A DNA stretch of 64,000 nt from Isoperla grammatica (GCA_945910005.1 OX246737.1:83251906-83315905); one strand, 5' to 3'. Shown: positions 1-11,830, counted from the stretch's first letter. Program-made: numbers and translations. Notes: a model not told the origin generated them from the letters alone.

Positions 1-1475
1 GTATTAAAACAAGTGTTATGTGTAAAACGCGTTTAGTTATATAAACATAAAATACCGTCTCATTTTTTACAATTAATTATTAATGGTTCTCCTTTTACAA
101 AATGTACATAATTTACAAGGGAACACATGGGGAGAAAAACAGCACTAAATTTACAACATGAAACCAAAACAGACTCAAATACTGTTTTCATTGCTGTGCT
201 ACGCTTAGCAGGAGTAAGTTGCAGTCTTATACTTACGTTAGTCTAATGATAAATATTCCATGCAATATGTCGTCAAAACTATCGTCTGTTAACCTTCAAT
301 ATCCGCACTACCTATATCATTAGTCATACACTTCACGTGCAACAACAAATACGATATTGGCCTAGTCTAGTATATGATTCAAGCATAACTGAAAAGATGA
401 GCGTGTGGTTTTTAAATTTCATAAAAGCAGCGATCAGAATTAAAATGACAAAATATGGTTTAGAATTAATCATCTGTGGTTTTGTTGTTTAAACGTACGA
501 TCTCGAAAACAAAGATGGGAGCTTAAAAAAACTTTAGACACCAGCTAGAATTGTCTGCAGTGGAAATAAAGCCATCCCGGCGTCCACACGAATAAGGTCT
601 CGTATCCTCTGTAATACTAAATAATAACTAGGATATTTTGACTATGTTCTTACAAGTTCTGCAATACATTTTGATGATTATTATCAGGTTATAAACGTGT
701 TTTTGTTTTTCATTTAAAATTTATGCCTAGGCTACAAAACACTCGGAGAATGAGTGTAACTCACTCTGTAACTCATCAAGTTCCAACCTCGTTTACGGCC
801 AAACTCCCCGAGTTCAGACAATGTCCTTATATGGCGGATCATAATTGGAAGCTGATGTGCTACACTAGGGTTTAAAATACACAAAGCGCCATACGGTATG
901 TGTTATTTCGGACTTGTGACAACGTGCGGTTATGTATTTGCGCATGATTGGTTTTCGTAGCCTCCAGACTGGAAATTAGTTTGGTAACCATTTCTATTTC
1001 TATGATTTGGTTGACTACCGTTCCAGCATTCATGTTTGCCGGCACCCCGAGCCGCATGTCGGCGTATGTTATGCCACACGTCCTCGTCTTCCCGACGTTT
1101 CCATCACCTCCCAGGCTTTACCTTCAGTATTACAACACTCGGAAACAAAAGAGTGTCAACTCATATTTAGTACTAAGGGAGACAGAATTATTCCTACTGC
1201 GCCAAAATCGTCAGTCTCGTGCTTTTGTAAGTAGTACCTTGTCAGTGTTTAGTTGACGTATTTTAAACATGAACTAAGTACAGGGACAGAGAGGTGGAAT
1301 CAAATATAAAATAGCAAAGCCTGTGGCTTGGGAGAAAACTTAACGGACCACTAGAAAAGGTTAAGGTATGTGTCAGTGAGATGCCCAGTCAGAGGTCTAC
1401 AAATGTATCCAGCAACAAATTGGTGGACGGGGGTTCAAAGGTTGAGTCGAAATTCCTTTTGATAATGTCCGTAAT
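1..1475. other. AT-rich non-coding stretch
   Basis: No convincing exon, RNA gene or tandem repeat is seen. Open frames near 950-1250 lack an ATG start and show no coding-like composition. Confidence 0.5.
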
Positions 1476-1649
1476 TCAAATTATCTCAACTTTTATCCGA
1501 TAGTGTTCCTCTACCAGTTGTATCTCTCCGATTTCCGGTCCCCGAACGTCCTCGTTGATGTGTTGTTGTGATCGATATAATTTAAAAATGCAGGCAAATG
1601 GCTGCCCTGTCATAACGTCTTCGACTGTAGCATTGCACACATCAACCAA
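1476..1649 (-). CDS. Candidate terminal exon, unknown protein
   Basis: On the minus strand a pyrimidine-containing stretch ends in TTACTTGTCAG at 1650 and is followed by a 57-codon open frame closed by TGA at 1476-1478. The frame starts in phase 0 at this putative acceptor. It reads LVDVCNATVEDVMTGQPF early and ends in EEHYRIKVEII, a balanced mixture of residues without low complexity, unlike random frames in this AT-rich DNA. An in-frame ATG at 1709 would give 77 residues if the exon is not spliced. I do not recognise the family. No AATAAA was identified close downstream. It could be a chance frame or an old transposon fragment. Confidence 0.27.
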   Translation of the reverse strand: MVDVCNATVEDVMTGQPFACIFKLYRSQQHINEDVRGPEIGEIQLVEEHYRIKVEII

Positions 1650-1709
1650 CTGACAAGTAACTAACATTAAGGACAGAGGATCACAAAAAGAAGGATAGCT
1701 TATCTTCAT

Positions 1710-2508
1710 TCAGGGATGTATACTATACCGCTGTTTTTCTGTCGGCGTAAGATAAACATAAACAAAACACAATTTAAATTATTGCGGTTGAATACTAGCC
1801 CCGGAATGTCAGTAGATCCTCTCTATAGCTTTGATTTATTTTGTGACGCTATCGGCAAATTGCAGAAATAAAAATATTAAGATTTAAATTGGGCGCCAGA
1901 CACTAGGTCAGAAGTAGAGCACAAGGGACTCTTATCTTTTATTATAATTAATAATTAAATTTTATAATAATATTTACTTACTGTAGGTGAAGAACTCTGG
2001 AATGTCAGGCAGTTTAGGAAATAAGGGTAACATCAACAAACATATTTAAAAACCAAGGTGAATTTACTAGTTATGGCATTTTACAAGTGAAATGAAAATT
2101 TAAATGTTTGCAATTAATTGTTAATGGATCCAATTATTAACTGTTCATTGATAGTTCATGTTGTAGGTTATGCAATTATTGGTACCAAACATTCCGCAAA
2201 AAGGCCTTTAAAACTTTAATTCACTGCACACGGTTCATTTGTTGTTAATTTATTGTTTGAATGTTACTGAATATTTACGTGATGATGTTCTTGAAGGTCT
2301 AGAAGGTCATGACTCTTCGTCGAAGTCCACCGAAGCTTGGGCGGCGCAGATGGGCAGCCTGCCCTAATGCGCGGACGTACTCGACTAAGTTGACAATATT
2401 AACTGCATTTAAATAAAAAAAATTGTTCTACAGGTAGAATATACTTCGTAGGTGTAGTTATCTACCGTAGGCTTCCTGTTTGAAGATTACCACAACGTTT
2501 CCATTGTT
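1710..2508. other. AT-rich non-coding stretch
   Basis: Nothing recognisable. A short GC-richer patch around 2300-2385 has no open frame of note. Confidence 0.45.
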
Positions 2509-2751
2509 ATGGCTGCGCCGGAGCAGTACAGGTCCGACCCTTATGGCGACGTGAAGCTAACTCTCCTGCTTGGTCCGCTCCGCAGTCTCTCAACCGCGCA
2601 TCGAAGTTTCCAGAAGATTCCAAGCCTCGGGCCATCACGTACGCCCGCTTGGAACTGCGTCGTAGCAAAATATCGCCCCACTCTGGTGGCCTTGGAAGAC
2701 TTTTGGTTTTGTCCGCTAGGTGGTGCCAGGTGTCGGGACGACAACTTGTAA
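2509..2751 (+). CDS. Small ATG-started ORF in a GC-rich island, doubtful
   Basis: An 80-codon frame starts with ATG at 2509 (MAAPEQYRSDPYGDVK at the N-terminus) inside a 240-bp GC-rich island surrounded by AT-rich DNA. The opposite strand is also open for 67 codons, which weakens the coding case. No domain, signal peptide or splice site is evident. Near its end, CCGCTAGGTGGTGCCAG resembles the core of CTCF-type insulator sites. It may be a small gene, an exon, or a GC-rich repeat fragment. Confidence 0.18.
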   Translation: MAAPEQYRSDPYGDVKLTLLLGPLRSLSTAHRSFQKIPSLGPSRTPAWNCVVAKYRPTLVALEDFWFCPLGGARCRDDNL

Positions 2752-4795
2752 AGTAGATGACATGGTTACCGATCTGGAAGATGATGATGATGATTGCTAC
2801 TAGAGAGCACAGGTGCAGTCTATTTTTTAAAATAGCGCTAATTTTAAATGTTCATTATGGTATTATGCATTAATTGATTCATTATTAATTAACATGTTCG
2901 TTAAGAAATATTTATCTGGGTAAAACTTAATAAAGTAAATTATTGAATTATTAAACATCAATAACTAGCCAGTTTGAATATAGTGAACGAGCATTAGGAG
3001 GGTTACTCTGTTACAATTTGTTATTTATTTTACGTCGGGACCATTTTATTGTCACGGTGTCCTATGTATTGACAATGAAACGTTGTTATATTATCTTGAT
3101 TTCTTCTTTAATTTGGAAAAATATCCAAAGTTTTGGAGAGAATGATTGTGGTTCTTGTTTTTAAAAAGTAGCTTTCTAAAAGGTATGTGCGTATGAGTGT
3201 GTAACGTGTAAGACGAGACAACCTGTGTCAAGGGAGCTGTTTGCCTCTGAGCCACGCTGAAGGTTGAAGGCTAGAACAAAGAACATTGGTTTCTCGAGGC
3301 AAGCTTCAGCTGAGGTTACAAGCTCCTCTCTAAGCTTTTGCTTTCCTTCCCTTCGCAGCTACTCGTAGACCACAGAAGCAATAAGAAAGCGCCTCTCAAA
3401 TTTCCCACTCCTTGTAATGGAACTTTTCTCTCGACACCCTCTTAACGGTGATAAATGACACATGTAACTAAACCTGCGTAACGCGACACGAGGACATATT
3501 TGACGTCTTGTGTTAAAAGCGTCAAGATACTTGTATGGAATACATAGAGGCGCGGTTATCGATTTGACGTACACGACGGTGTCAAACATTCTATCTGAAA
3601 TAACTCTACCGTGTGAGATGCCGCTTTCGAAAACATGTTCAGACTTGCAAAGTGGGTGCTGGGAATGTTTCATCTCATGGATTGAGTTGATGCATTCAAA
3701 CAGTCAGTTGTTGGTTTAATATATAATCTCGCAGTGGTTTCTTTAGCGTTGAGATTGAGATTGAGATTTCACTTCTCTATATTAAATGTACTCACAGGTG
3801 AAAGAAGATGGATGAATACAAGGGGTAAAACAGAGAGAGACTCAAGAAAACATTTTTGAAACACTTTGTAAGATATGCCACTCATTATGTACACTTATTT
3901 CACGTGTGCTGTTACAACGCTATGGTATACAGTCCACTAGCACAACTATTAATAATTAAATTAAATTATGTTGTGCACTTTGGAATTTCAGTTTCGACCA
4001 TATTACTTTGGCTGGTATGTAATAATTAACACGTTCAATCTCAAGTTCCACACACATCTTTGTTGACATCTTTGTATCATTAGTGTTATTGTGGCACATG
4101 GCTTGTTGGTTATTTCATTGTGTTGCAAACACACTTCAAGATCTAAGACTGCAACTGGATACCAACTATAAATGATCTTTAAATTATAATTGTATATGAA
4201 GTTGTGTCCGCTATGCACTCTTGCACTTGTGGCTACAGAAAGAGTAGCTAAAACATTGTAATAATTAAAATGCCAAAATATGCAATAAATGAACATAAAT
4301 TTTAACTGCCGTTTACATATTAAAAGGGTGTAATAAGCTTTTCTCAACAGTATCGTACAAATCCTTGATTAGGTCATTTCGAGTTCCTTTCTCATGTAAT
4401 ACTTTATGTATTCTGAAAGTGTATCGTTCTATTTTTGTTATTGATATTTAATAATATGTTGAGTCCATACTCCATATAAACATCCAGCATCACACAGCTA
4501 CACAAACACACACATACACATACATACAAAGTACCATAGTTAAATAGTGTCAAGAAGTGTATGTAAACTAAAAGTTGATGGAAAAAGGTGTATGACTGTA
4601 TACATATAATATTGTTTGAATGCGTTTGACTACATGTATCGTGTTTTTGGAATTAGTCAACGATTGCTACGAATAGAATCACAAAAATCGCTGCATTGTG
4701 GAGATGTTTTCAAGGTCTAAAAAGTATAAATGGTAACACGCACTTAGTGGTTGTACCATAGGTGCATGATGTATTATCCATGCTTTTTAACAGTA
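2752..4795. other. AT-rich non-coding stretch
   Basis: No supported gene. Frames on both strands at 3359-3719 overlap one another and show no recognisable protein. A CA/CATA-rich patch lies near 4496-4530. Confidence 0.45.
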
Positions 4796-5068
4796 CTAGA
4801 AAAACGCTCTGTGTGACGCGTTGATGAGCGAGCGCGTCCATGTCCACGAACTTTCTGGTGAAAAGTTCTCAAAGCTATCGTCATTGTTCATTGTAAAAGA
4901 TAAAGATAAAAGTGTAAAAACAACAATTAACAACAATACAAGAATGCAGCATTTTCAGAATGCATGCTCGAACATGTTTCTAAACTCCATAGCTATAAGA
5001 CTTGTTGACATTGTTGTATGCTGTGCAATGTGCGTTGCTAAGAAGTTTCATTGTAATTTCGTCTATAG

Positions 5069-5248
5069 TGTATTGCAATGAATCTGTGGTCCTAGGATCC
5101 CGCCCACCTTCCCCTACCTCACCCCATACCTCGAATCGCCCGCGCGAGCCAGTACCCCTCGCGGCTAGCTCGAGCCGGCGATTCGAAGTATGGAGTGAGG
5201 TAGGGGAAGGTGGGCGGGATCCTAGGACCACAGATTCATTGCAATACA
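5069..5248. mobile_element. 180-bp foldback MITE, 72-bp arms
   Basis: Two 72-bp arms (5069-5140 and 5177-5248) are inverted repeats with only two mismatches, around a 36-bp GC-rich loop. The termini are TGTATTGCAATG. CTATAG lies directly on both sides (5063-5068 and 5249-5254). The related uninterrupted sequence at 55201 reads GTCTAGTGTTTTC at the corresponding place, so the element is an insertion. CTATAG is itself palindromic, so target duplication and arm extension cannot be fully separated. Confidence 0.8.
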
Positions 5249-5442
5249 CTATAGGGTTTTCTACGCGGTCTACCACCGTTACTAACACTTATTGACAGCA
5301 ATAGAAATGTAATTTCTGTCTTAAATACGTATCAGATCACGTTCATACTAGTATATTAGTGATCGGACAAAAATGTATTATAATATAGCCACCTCACATT
5401 TTGCCGTAAATGTGTTTCAGAACAATATTTTCGAGTAACTTT

Positions 5443-5916
5443 GGGGCCATCCATATATGATGTGACACAATTTTTGACCAAATTAGACCCCCCCCCCCCC
5501 CTCCCCCTTGTCACAGTGAGTCACAACAAGTCTGACACCCACCCCCTCTTTAATGATGTCACAAAAAATCATTTACTGCCCCCCCCCCCCGACATGCTAA
5601 CATTAAAAAAAAAACTGGGACAAAATCAATCCCATCGAGGATCGAGATCAAATATTTGAATTTTCTTTATTTTTTACATTTGCACAGCTGCTGGTTATAA
5701 CTGGTCATTCGTCCATGGCAAAACTCAGGTGGCGCATTCTAGTGGCTAAAAATCAGTTTGGGAAATGCGTGAAATTGCGGAATTATTTGAAAAATGTGAA
5801 ATACTGAAAAAGAATCTGCACTAAAAAATGGCATTATATGCAGTGCATGCATGGATGTCACAGAAAGACTGACCCCTCCCCCCCCAAATAGTGTGACATC
5901 ATTTATGGACGGCCCT
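5443..5916. mobile_element. MITE with GGGGCCATCCATA-type ends
   Basis: The left end GGGGCCATCCATATATGATG and the right end (reverse complement GGGCCGTCCATAAATGATG) form inverted termini followed on both sides by GTGACA/GTCACA. The interior carries several poly-C runs (5489-5509, 5579-5590, 5877-5885). GGGCCGTCCATAAATGA-type ends are common in animal non-autonomous elements. It sits inside the CTAGG-TIR copy, because matching sequence continues on both sides. Confidence 0.65.
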
Positions 5917-6654
5917 TTTAGTGTAACTTTGCCAACACTTATCAGATCGCCATAATATGAACCTATTCGTAAACGTAGAAATCTTTATAAAGTTTATGGC
6001 TATACCACATTTTGCCGCCATTTTGTTAAAGACATTTTCTTTAGTAACTACAGTGTAACTGTGTATTTTAGTTCGAACGAATTTGCCACAAAACTATACG
6101 CATTCAATACACATCAAGACTTGTGGTTGGTCCAAATTTCAACTTGATCTATTTTACGTTCGACCGCTATCGCGAGACATACAAAAAAAGAACGAGAGCC
6201 ATAAAAGTATAATAGAGACGCTCGCTTCGCTCGCTTACTTATTTTGTGATACGCCGACACGACTAAATGAAAGTTCAAATCGGCTTAATCTCACAAAACT
6301 ATATTCTAAAGCATTCATAAATAACGTTTTATTGGCAAGAGCTAATACTAAGTACCGACTTATTCTTGGGAGTTTTTTGGGTTTTTTTTGGGCACCCAAA
6401 ATCGGGATTTAAAAACATAGATTCGTAAAAGCATATATAAAAAACACTTTCCGCACGAAAGTACTTCCTATTTGGGTTCCCAGCTGTATGGTGCAGTGTG
6501 CTCTATCTTAGATCATTGGAATAATATGTAGTATTGCAACAGTTTATTTTGAAGCCACCAGACTTTCCTTTTGACATTTTCCTGGAAAGGTAAATAACAA
6601 TAATCAAGTCCTCCGACACTCGAAGGTGAATGTTGCCTTTCCCTCTTTCCGGCT

Positions 6655-8000
6655 ACTGGAGCGGGCCAGACCCGCGTCCGCGTGTACGCGCGCCCGCCGA
6701 TCGTATCACATAATACGCGCGCGCGTACATGGTATGCATAGCTTCAAATCATAGAGCAATTCAATCCTAAACGCCGAGAATACACATCCAACAAAGTTAG
6801 TCCAGAATTATATTAGCAACTGTTGCGCTGTCCGCGGACCCGCGTCCAGTGCAAGCACGCTGTCCGCGCGTAGAGGCGGGAGACCCGCGTCATGTGCAAG
6901 CACGCTGTCCGCGCGTAGAGGCGGTAGACCCACGTCATGTGCAAGCACGCTGTCCGCGCGTAGAGGCGGGAGACCCGCGTCATGTGCAAGCACGCTGTCC
7001 GCGCGTAGAGGCGGGAGACCCACGTCATGTGCAAGCACGCTGTCCGCGCGTAGAGGCGGGAGACCCACGTCATGTGCAAGCACGCTGTCCGCGCGTAGAG
7101 GCGGTAGACCCGCGTCATGTGCAAGCACGCTGTCCGCGCGTAGAGGCAGGAGACCCGCGTCATGTGCAAGCACGCTGTCCGCGCGTAGAGGCGGGAGACC
7201 CGCGTCATGTGCAAGCACGCTGTCCGCGCGTAGAGGCGGGAGACCCCCGTCATGTGCAAGTACGCTGTCCGCGCGTAGAGGCCGGAGACCCGCGTCATGT
7301 GCAAGCACGCTGTCCGCGCGTAGAGGCGGTAGACCCGCGTCATGTGCAAGCACGCTGTCCGCGCGTAGAGGCGGTAGACCCGCGTCATGTGCAAGCACGC
7401 TGTCCGCGCGTAGAGGCGGGAGACCCGCGCCATGTGCAAGCACGCTGTCCGCGCGTAGAGGCGGGAGACCCGCGTCATGTGCAAGCACGCTGTCCGCGCG
7501 TAGAGGCGGGAGACCCGCGTCATGTGCAAGCACGCTGTCCGCGCGTAGAGGCGGGAGACCCCCGTCATGTGCAAGTACGCTGTCCGCGCGTAGAGGCAGG
7601 AGACCCGCGTCATGTGCAAGCACGCTGTCCGCGCGTAGAGGCGGGAGACCCGCGTCATGTGCAAGCACGCTGTCCGCGCGTAGAGGCGGGAGACCCGCGT
7701 CATGTGCAAGCACGCTGTCCGCGCGTAGAGGCGGGAGACCCGCGTCATGTGCAAGCACGCTGTCCGCGCGTAGAGGCGGTAGACCCGCGTCATGTGCAAG
7801 CACGCTGTCCGCGCGTAGAGGCGGTAGACCCACGTCATGTGCAAGCACACAAGAGAGGAGCTAGTGACCCATGGCAGATATTTGCGGGCGGGGACTCACT
7901 CCTCATTTCACCCGCCTCGTGCATGGTCCCAATCAGTACGAGTAGTAGTCCCGCAGCTAAGCGCGGGCGCGGGCCTGGCCCGCTCCGTGTGATAATGCTC
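6655..8000. mobile_element. GC-rich TIR element carrying a 45-bp minisatellite
   Basis: GGAGCGGGCCAGACCCGCG near 6657 is mirrored by GCGGGCCTGGCCCGCTCC near 7965-7985, giving inverted ends of about 25 bp around a GC-rich block in AT-rich surroundings. Inside are the 45-bp array and unique flanks. The outer right sequence GTGTGATAATGCTC is reminiscent of the ends of abundant insect MITEs. The exact left limit is uncertain and no transposase is visible. Confidence 0.45.
6850..7850. repeat. 45-bp minisatellite, about 22 units
   Basis: The unit begins GCAAGCACGCTGTCCGCGCG and continues with TAGAGGCGGGAGACCCGCGT. Period is exactly 45 bp with almost no length variation, and units differ by single substitutions (GGG/GGT, CGCG/CACG, CCCG/CCCC). 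Because 45 is a multiple of three and the unit lacks stops in several frames, long frames run along both strands. They are not evidence of coding. A marked pair of variant units (CCCCGTC followed by TACGCTG) recurs 315 bp (7 units) apart at 7246-7267 and 7561-7582, showing a block duplication. Confidence 0.95.
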
Positions 8001-8093
8001 TTAGCCAAATAGCCTTAGCCTTAGCCAAATGTGGCTGCTTAGTGCTATTGCTTGTTCCTGGCTTACCAATATCGCATCGTAAAGAGAACGTTT

Positions 8094-8925
8094 AGGTGAA
8101 TCTACCCCCCCTTAAAAAACACTTTCGCTACGAATTACTTGTAAATGTGTATGTGTGACGTATGAAGTGTATCCCTCCTCCCCCCCACTACCACAACAAC
8201 TCCGACCGACCTCCGTGCGCTTCGTTCTGATTTCAGTCGAGCGCTGGCTCTGGTTAAAGCAAGGTCACGCCCAACGAGGCGCCGCTCGGCTTACTTAGTG
8301 TCATAGTTCCCTCCATTACTAGGATTGCATCTGTACATTTGCGTTCTTAACTACTGTTGAGCGGTGCTAGGACACAAGGAGACAATTTCTTTGCCCAAAT
8401 TACCTGTCTAGACCCGTAAAGTAGTTACGGCTGGATTGCGACACGAGCAAACTGGTGCGCTTTACATCCGTGTACGTATTTCACCAACACTCGAAAAGTT
8501 GTTTACGTAGGCTTGAGACTGCAAGCATTTTGGGAAGATAAGGGTTGAGCGCATGATATGCACTTTATTTCTTGTATGTGACTCTTTTCATAATTAAGTT
8601 ATGGAATAGTAAAAACAGCATATACTAAAGTGCCTTTTGACCGGGGCACGAAAAAATTCATTAAAAAAAAACGGTCACATAATTGTGTTTTAATTTTGTA
8701 AACCATCATTCCTAAGATAGCAACCTATAGCATACTACATTTTCGTGTACTTGACAAATATGGTCTAGAGGTGCTATTACATGAACGTAAAGACTTTTGA
8801 AGCTATCGGTATACGTAAAAAATAAAAGAGTAATTTTTTTAAAACCACTTTTTGCAGACAATATATTAATATTTATCAACTTTCATAAAAAAAACAAAAA
8901 GTTAAGTTACCTAGATACCATCACC
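8094..8925 (+). mobile_element. AGGTGAA-TIR element, copy A
   Basis: Full-length copy of an approximately 830-bp non-autonomous element. It opens AGGTGAATCTACCCCCC, has a C-rich run at about +85 (CTCCTCCCCCCCAC), and closes with TACCTAGATACCATCACC, whose reverse complement starts GGTGATGGTATCTAG. No coding frame is shared between copies. Other copies are at 9316, 12099, 24609, 29476 and 42099. Confidence 0.85.
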
Positions 8926-9315
8926 GATTGTTTACTCAATAGTGTTTCCTAAAGTCTCAAGTTACTCCGATTGTAGAAATTAGTAAACCAACACGCTTTG
9001 TTGAAAAACACAAATTTTAACTAAACAATTTGTTCTCTTTGTTTTTATCGTTGATCCATCCGGATTGTGTTGTGTTCTTACACAAATTTAGTGAGAAGTA
9101 ATGTGCTTGAGCTTGATAAACTAAATAAAATACAAATTTTATATTTAGCGATACTTTTACTGCATGTCAATTTCCAAAACAAAATTCATACACGATTATT
9201 CTTTCTCCAGTTGAAGAGTGAAACTTTTCTTCATTTTAATAAACGATATTTCAAAATTTAAAACGTAAATGTATTATGTACGTTCAGAACTACTGAAATT
9301 TAACATTCATTATTA

Positions 9316-10133
9316 AGGTGAATCTACCCCCCCTGAAAAAACACTTTTGCTACGAATTACTTGTACATGTGTATGTATGACGTATGAAGTGTACCCCTCC
9401 TCCCCCCCCCCACTACCACAACTCCGACCGACCTCCGCGCGCTTCGTTCTGATTTCAGTCGAGCGGAGACTCTGGTCAAAGTAGGGTCACGCCCGACAAG
9501 GCACCGCTCCGCTTACTTTGTGTCATGTTTGCCTCCAATACTTGGATTGCATCTGTACATTTGCGTTCTCAACTAATGTTGTGCGGTGCTAGGACACAAG
9601 GGAGATAATTTTTTTGCGCAAATTACCTGTCTAGACCCGTAAAGTAGTTACGGCTGGACTGCGACACGAGCAAACTGGTGCGCTTTACATCCGTGTACGT
9701 ATAACACCAACACTAGAAAAGAGCATTTTGGGAAGATAAGGGTCGAGCGCATGATATGAACTTTATTTCTTGTAAGTGACTCTTTTCATAATTAAGTTAT
9801 GGAATAGTGAAAACAGCATATACTAAGTGCCTTTTCACCGGGACACGACAAAATTCATTTTAAAAAAACTGGTCACATAATTGTGTTTTAAAATTGTATA
9901 CCATCATTCCTAAGACAGCAACCCATAGCATACTACATTTTCGTGTACTTGACAAATATAGTCTAGAGGTGCTATTACATGAACGTAAAGACTTTTGAAG
10001 CTATCGGTACACGTAAAAAATAAAAATGTAATTTTTTTAAAACCACTTTTTGCAGACATTATATCAATATTTATCAACCTCGATCAAAAAAACTTAATTT
10101 AAAAAAGTTAACTTACCTAGATACCTTCCACCT
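9316..10133 (+). mobile_element. AGGTGAA-TIR element, copy B
   Basis: Full-length copy, very similar to copies A and E, missing about 30 bp near 9723 (the GTTTACGTAGGCTTGAGACTG segment of copy A). Ends in AGATACCTTCCACCT. It lies only 390 bp downstream of copy A in the same orientation. Confidence 0.85.
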
Positions 10134-10614
10134 AAAACACAATTTTAGAGCCGATAATAAAAAAAGATTAACAGTGGAAAACTTATGGTATAAATTGAGT
10201 GTATTCAGCTCAAATTTCCTGCAGCGGAAGTGTAACCGAACACTGTATACATTAATTCAACATCGGTCAGTATTCCACTAAGCTGGGGAGGTGAATATTA
10301 TTTCTGTGTACGAATTATTAGACAATCGCTGCTGGAAATGTCTTCGAAATACGCGCTGTAACATAATTATATTAGACCAGCAGCTAGCACTGTCTTATTA
10401 AATTTGATATTTAAGACACTAGCATAGCCATGCACATTGCACAATGGAACTCTATTCCGTCATGGTAAGTTAATTACACATCAAGACCCTCCCTGTGCGA
10501 ATCCACTCAGACCTGTATAGTGTATAATATAACATTTCACTAATGAAATTATTATATCATAAGCAAACAAGCGAACAAACGACACAAAATAAATGCAGAT
10601 TTAACGTGTTCTTA
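10134..10614. other. AT-rich non-coding stretch
   Basis: No gene or named repeat recognised between copy B and the 106-bp array. Confidence 0.5.
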
Positions 10615-11068
10615 ATTGCCATTACCGACTTTACAGTATAGGTGACTGGATATTGGCACAATGAGAGGCAAATATTAGTAAACCTTACCTACAATAGTAA
10701 CGTTTTACCACAAGAAGCATAATATTCATTACCAGACGTGAAGTTTAGATAACTGGATACTGGAACAGTTAGAGACAATATTAGTAGGCCCTACCTACAA
10801 TAGTAAAGTTTTACTACAATGCTCATAATATTCATTACCAGACATGAAGTATAGATAACTGGATACTGGAACAGTTAGAGACAATATTAGTAGGCCCTAC
10901 CTACAATAGTAAAGTTTTACTACAAGGCGCATAATATTCATTACCAGACGTGAAGTACAGATGACTGGATACTGACACAGTTAGAGACAATATTAGTAGG
11001 CCCTACCTACAATAGTAAAGTTTTACCACAAGAAGCATAATATTCATTACCAGACGTGAAGTTTAGAT
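10615..11068. repeat. 106-bp tandem repeat, about 4.3 units
   Basis: AATATTCATTACCAGAC recurs at 10721, 10827, 10933 and 11039, a constant 106-bp step. A divergent first unit begins near 10615 (ATTGCCATTACCGAC). Units contain GATAACTGGATACTGGAACA and GGCCCTACCTACAATAG. The middle units are nearly identical and the outer units more diverged, as expected for internal amplification. Confidence 0.92.
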
Positions 11069-11372
11069 TTTTAAATTGGTTAATCACGCCTCCAGAAAAT
11101 GGATGGTCTGCAGTAAGTATCAACCGTTGAAAATTTTACAATCGTCATTCCATGAATAAAGGAATATTCGTTGCATGAAAAAATAAAGTAATATATGATC
11201 AACACGTTTCCACGTTAAACACGGTCACGTCCACGTTGAATATTATCAATCGGTTTCAAAAGTTACACAAAAGTAAGGGTAGAAAACCTTGCAAGGAAGA
11301 GAGCCTCACAGTATATAACATATCTACTGGCGGAAATATAAAACTGAGTAGAGGTGGACTGGGATAAACAGG

Positions 11373-11659
11373 CCCGGTGTATTGGAATATCTTTACGCGT
11401 AGCCCAACCCGCGCTCACTCAAGCAGCCGTTACACGTTGCGAACAAAGAAAAGGTTAAGATACGTTATACTAAGGTTATATTGGGTTAGATAAGATTAGG
11501 TTAGGTTAGGTAAGGTAAGGATAAGTTAGGTTACGTTATGTTAGGAATTAGGTTAAGGTTATTTTGAGACCCCACGTTTAATTCTGAAGTTCGCTTCGCA
11601 ACGTGTAACGCAATCTTAGTAATAATATTCCAAGGGTAAAGATATTCTGTTACACCGGG
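11373..11659. mobile_element. 287-bp MITE with TTAGG-like core
   Basis: The left end CCCGGTGTATTGGAATATC and the right end (reverse complement CCCGGTGTAACAGAATATC) continue in parallel through TTTAC. A second inverted pair, TTACACGTTGCGAA (about 11431) and TTCGCAACGTGTAA (about 11595), lies inside. Between them, about 11480-11560 is made of TTAGG/TTAGGTTAGG-like motifs. The element has no coding frame. Confidence 0.6.
11480..11560 (+). repeat. Degenerate TTAGG-like tract
   Basis: Short runs such as GATTAGGTTAGGTTAGG, interspersed with TAAGG and TTACG variants. TTAGG is the canonical insect telomere repeat, but here the tract is short, degenerate and inside a MITE, so it is better read as part of that element than as an old telomere. 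Confidence 0.6.
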
Positions 11660-11830
11660 ATGCTGGGTTTCGGGTGGGCCCGCACGAGGTGGTATGGCGC
11701 AGCTGGGGTTGAGCGAAGCCCCAGCCGCCGGAGGCAAATACGCCGAAGGCGTAAACACATTTTTTTGAGGGTGCATTGAATTTTATGGCCTAAAATGCGA
11801 TTTTAGGGGGCGATTTACAGAGACCACCCT
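11660..11830. repeat. GC-rich dispersed-repeat fragment
   Basis: Contains GGGCCCGCACGAGGTGG, CGCCGGAGGCAAATACGCC and GAAGGCGTAAACACA, a style of GC-rich segment common in insect transposon interiors. Its limits are unclear and no inverted ends were found. Confidence 0.3.

Larger units (their letters stand above)
4796..6250 (+). mobile_element. CTAGG-TIR transposon copy, invaded twice
   Basis: Starts CTAGAAAAACGCTCTGTGTG and continues with sequence shared with the foldback at 54981-56003 and the fragment at 60424: a GACGCGTTGAT block, a GCGAGCGCGTCCAT block and a CAACAATTAACAA-rich block. It also shares ACCACCGTTACTAACA and, near 6100-6235, the CATCAAGACTTGTGG, TTCGACCGCTATCG and CTCGCTTCGCTCGCTTAC segments. 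The copy is split by two inserted inverted-repeat elements (5069-5248 and 5443-5916). It is divergent, has no transposase, and its right terminus is not clear. Class is unknown; non-autonomous DNA transposon is an inference from the terminal inversion seen in the other copies. Confidence 0.6.

Noticed and set aside
6850..7850. CRISPR-like regular repeats
   Set aside because: The units are contiguous with no unique spacers, and the host is eukaryotic.
6808..8012. Open frames of 345-387 codons across the 45-bp repeat
   Set aside because: The same artefact: the period is a multiple of three and the unit is stop-free on both strands.
11480..11560. Old chromosome-fusion telomere
   Set aside because: The tract is short and degenerate and lies inside a MITE with inverted ends.
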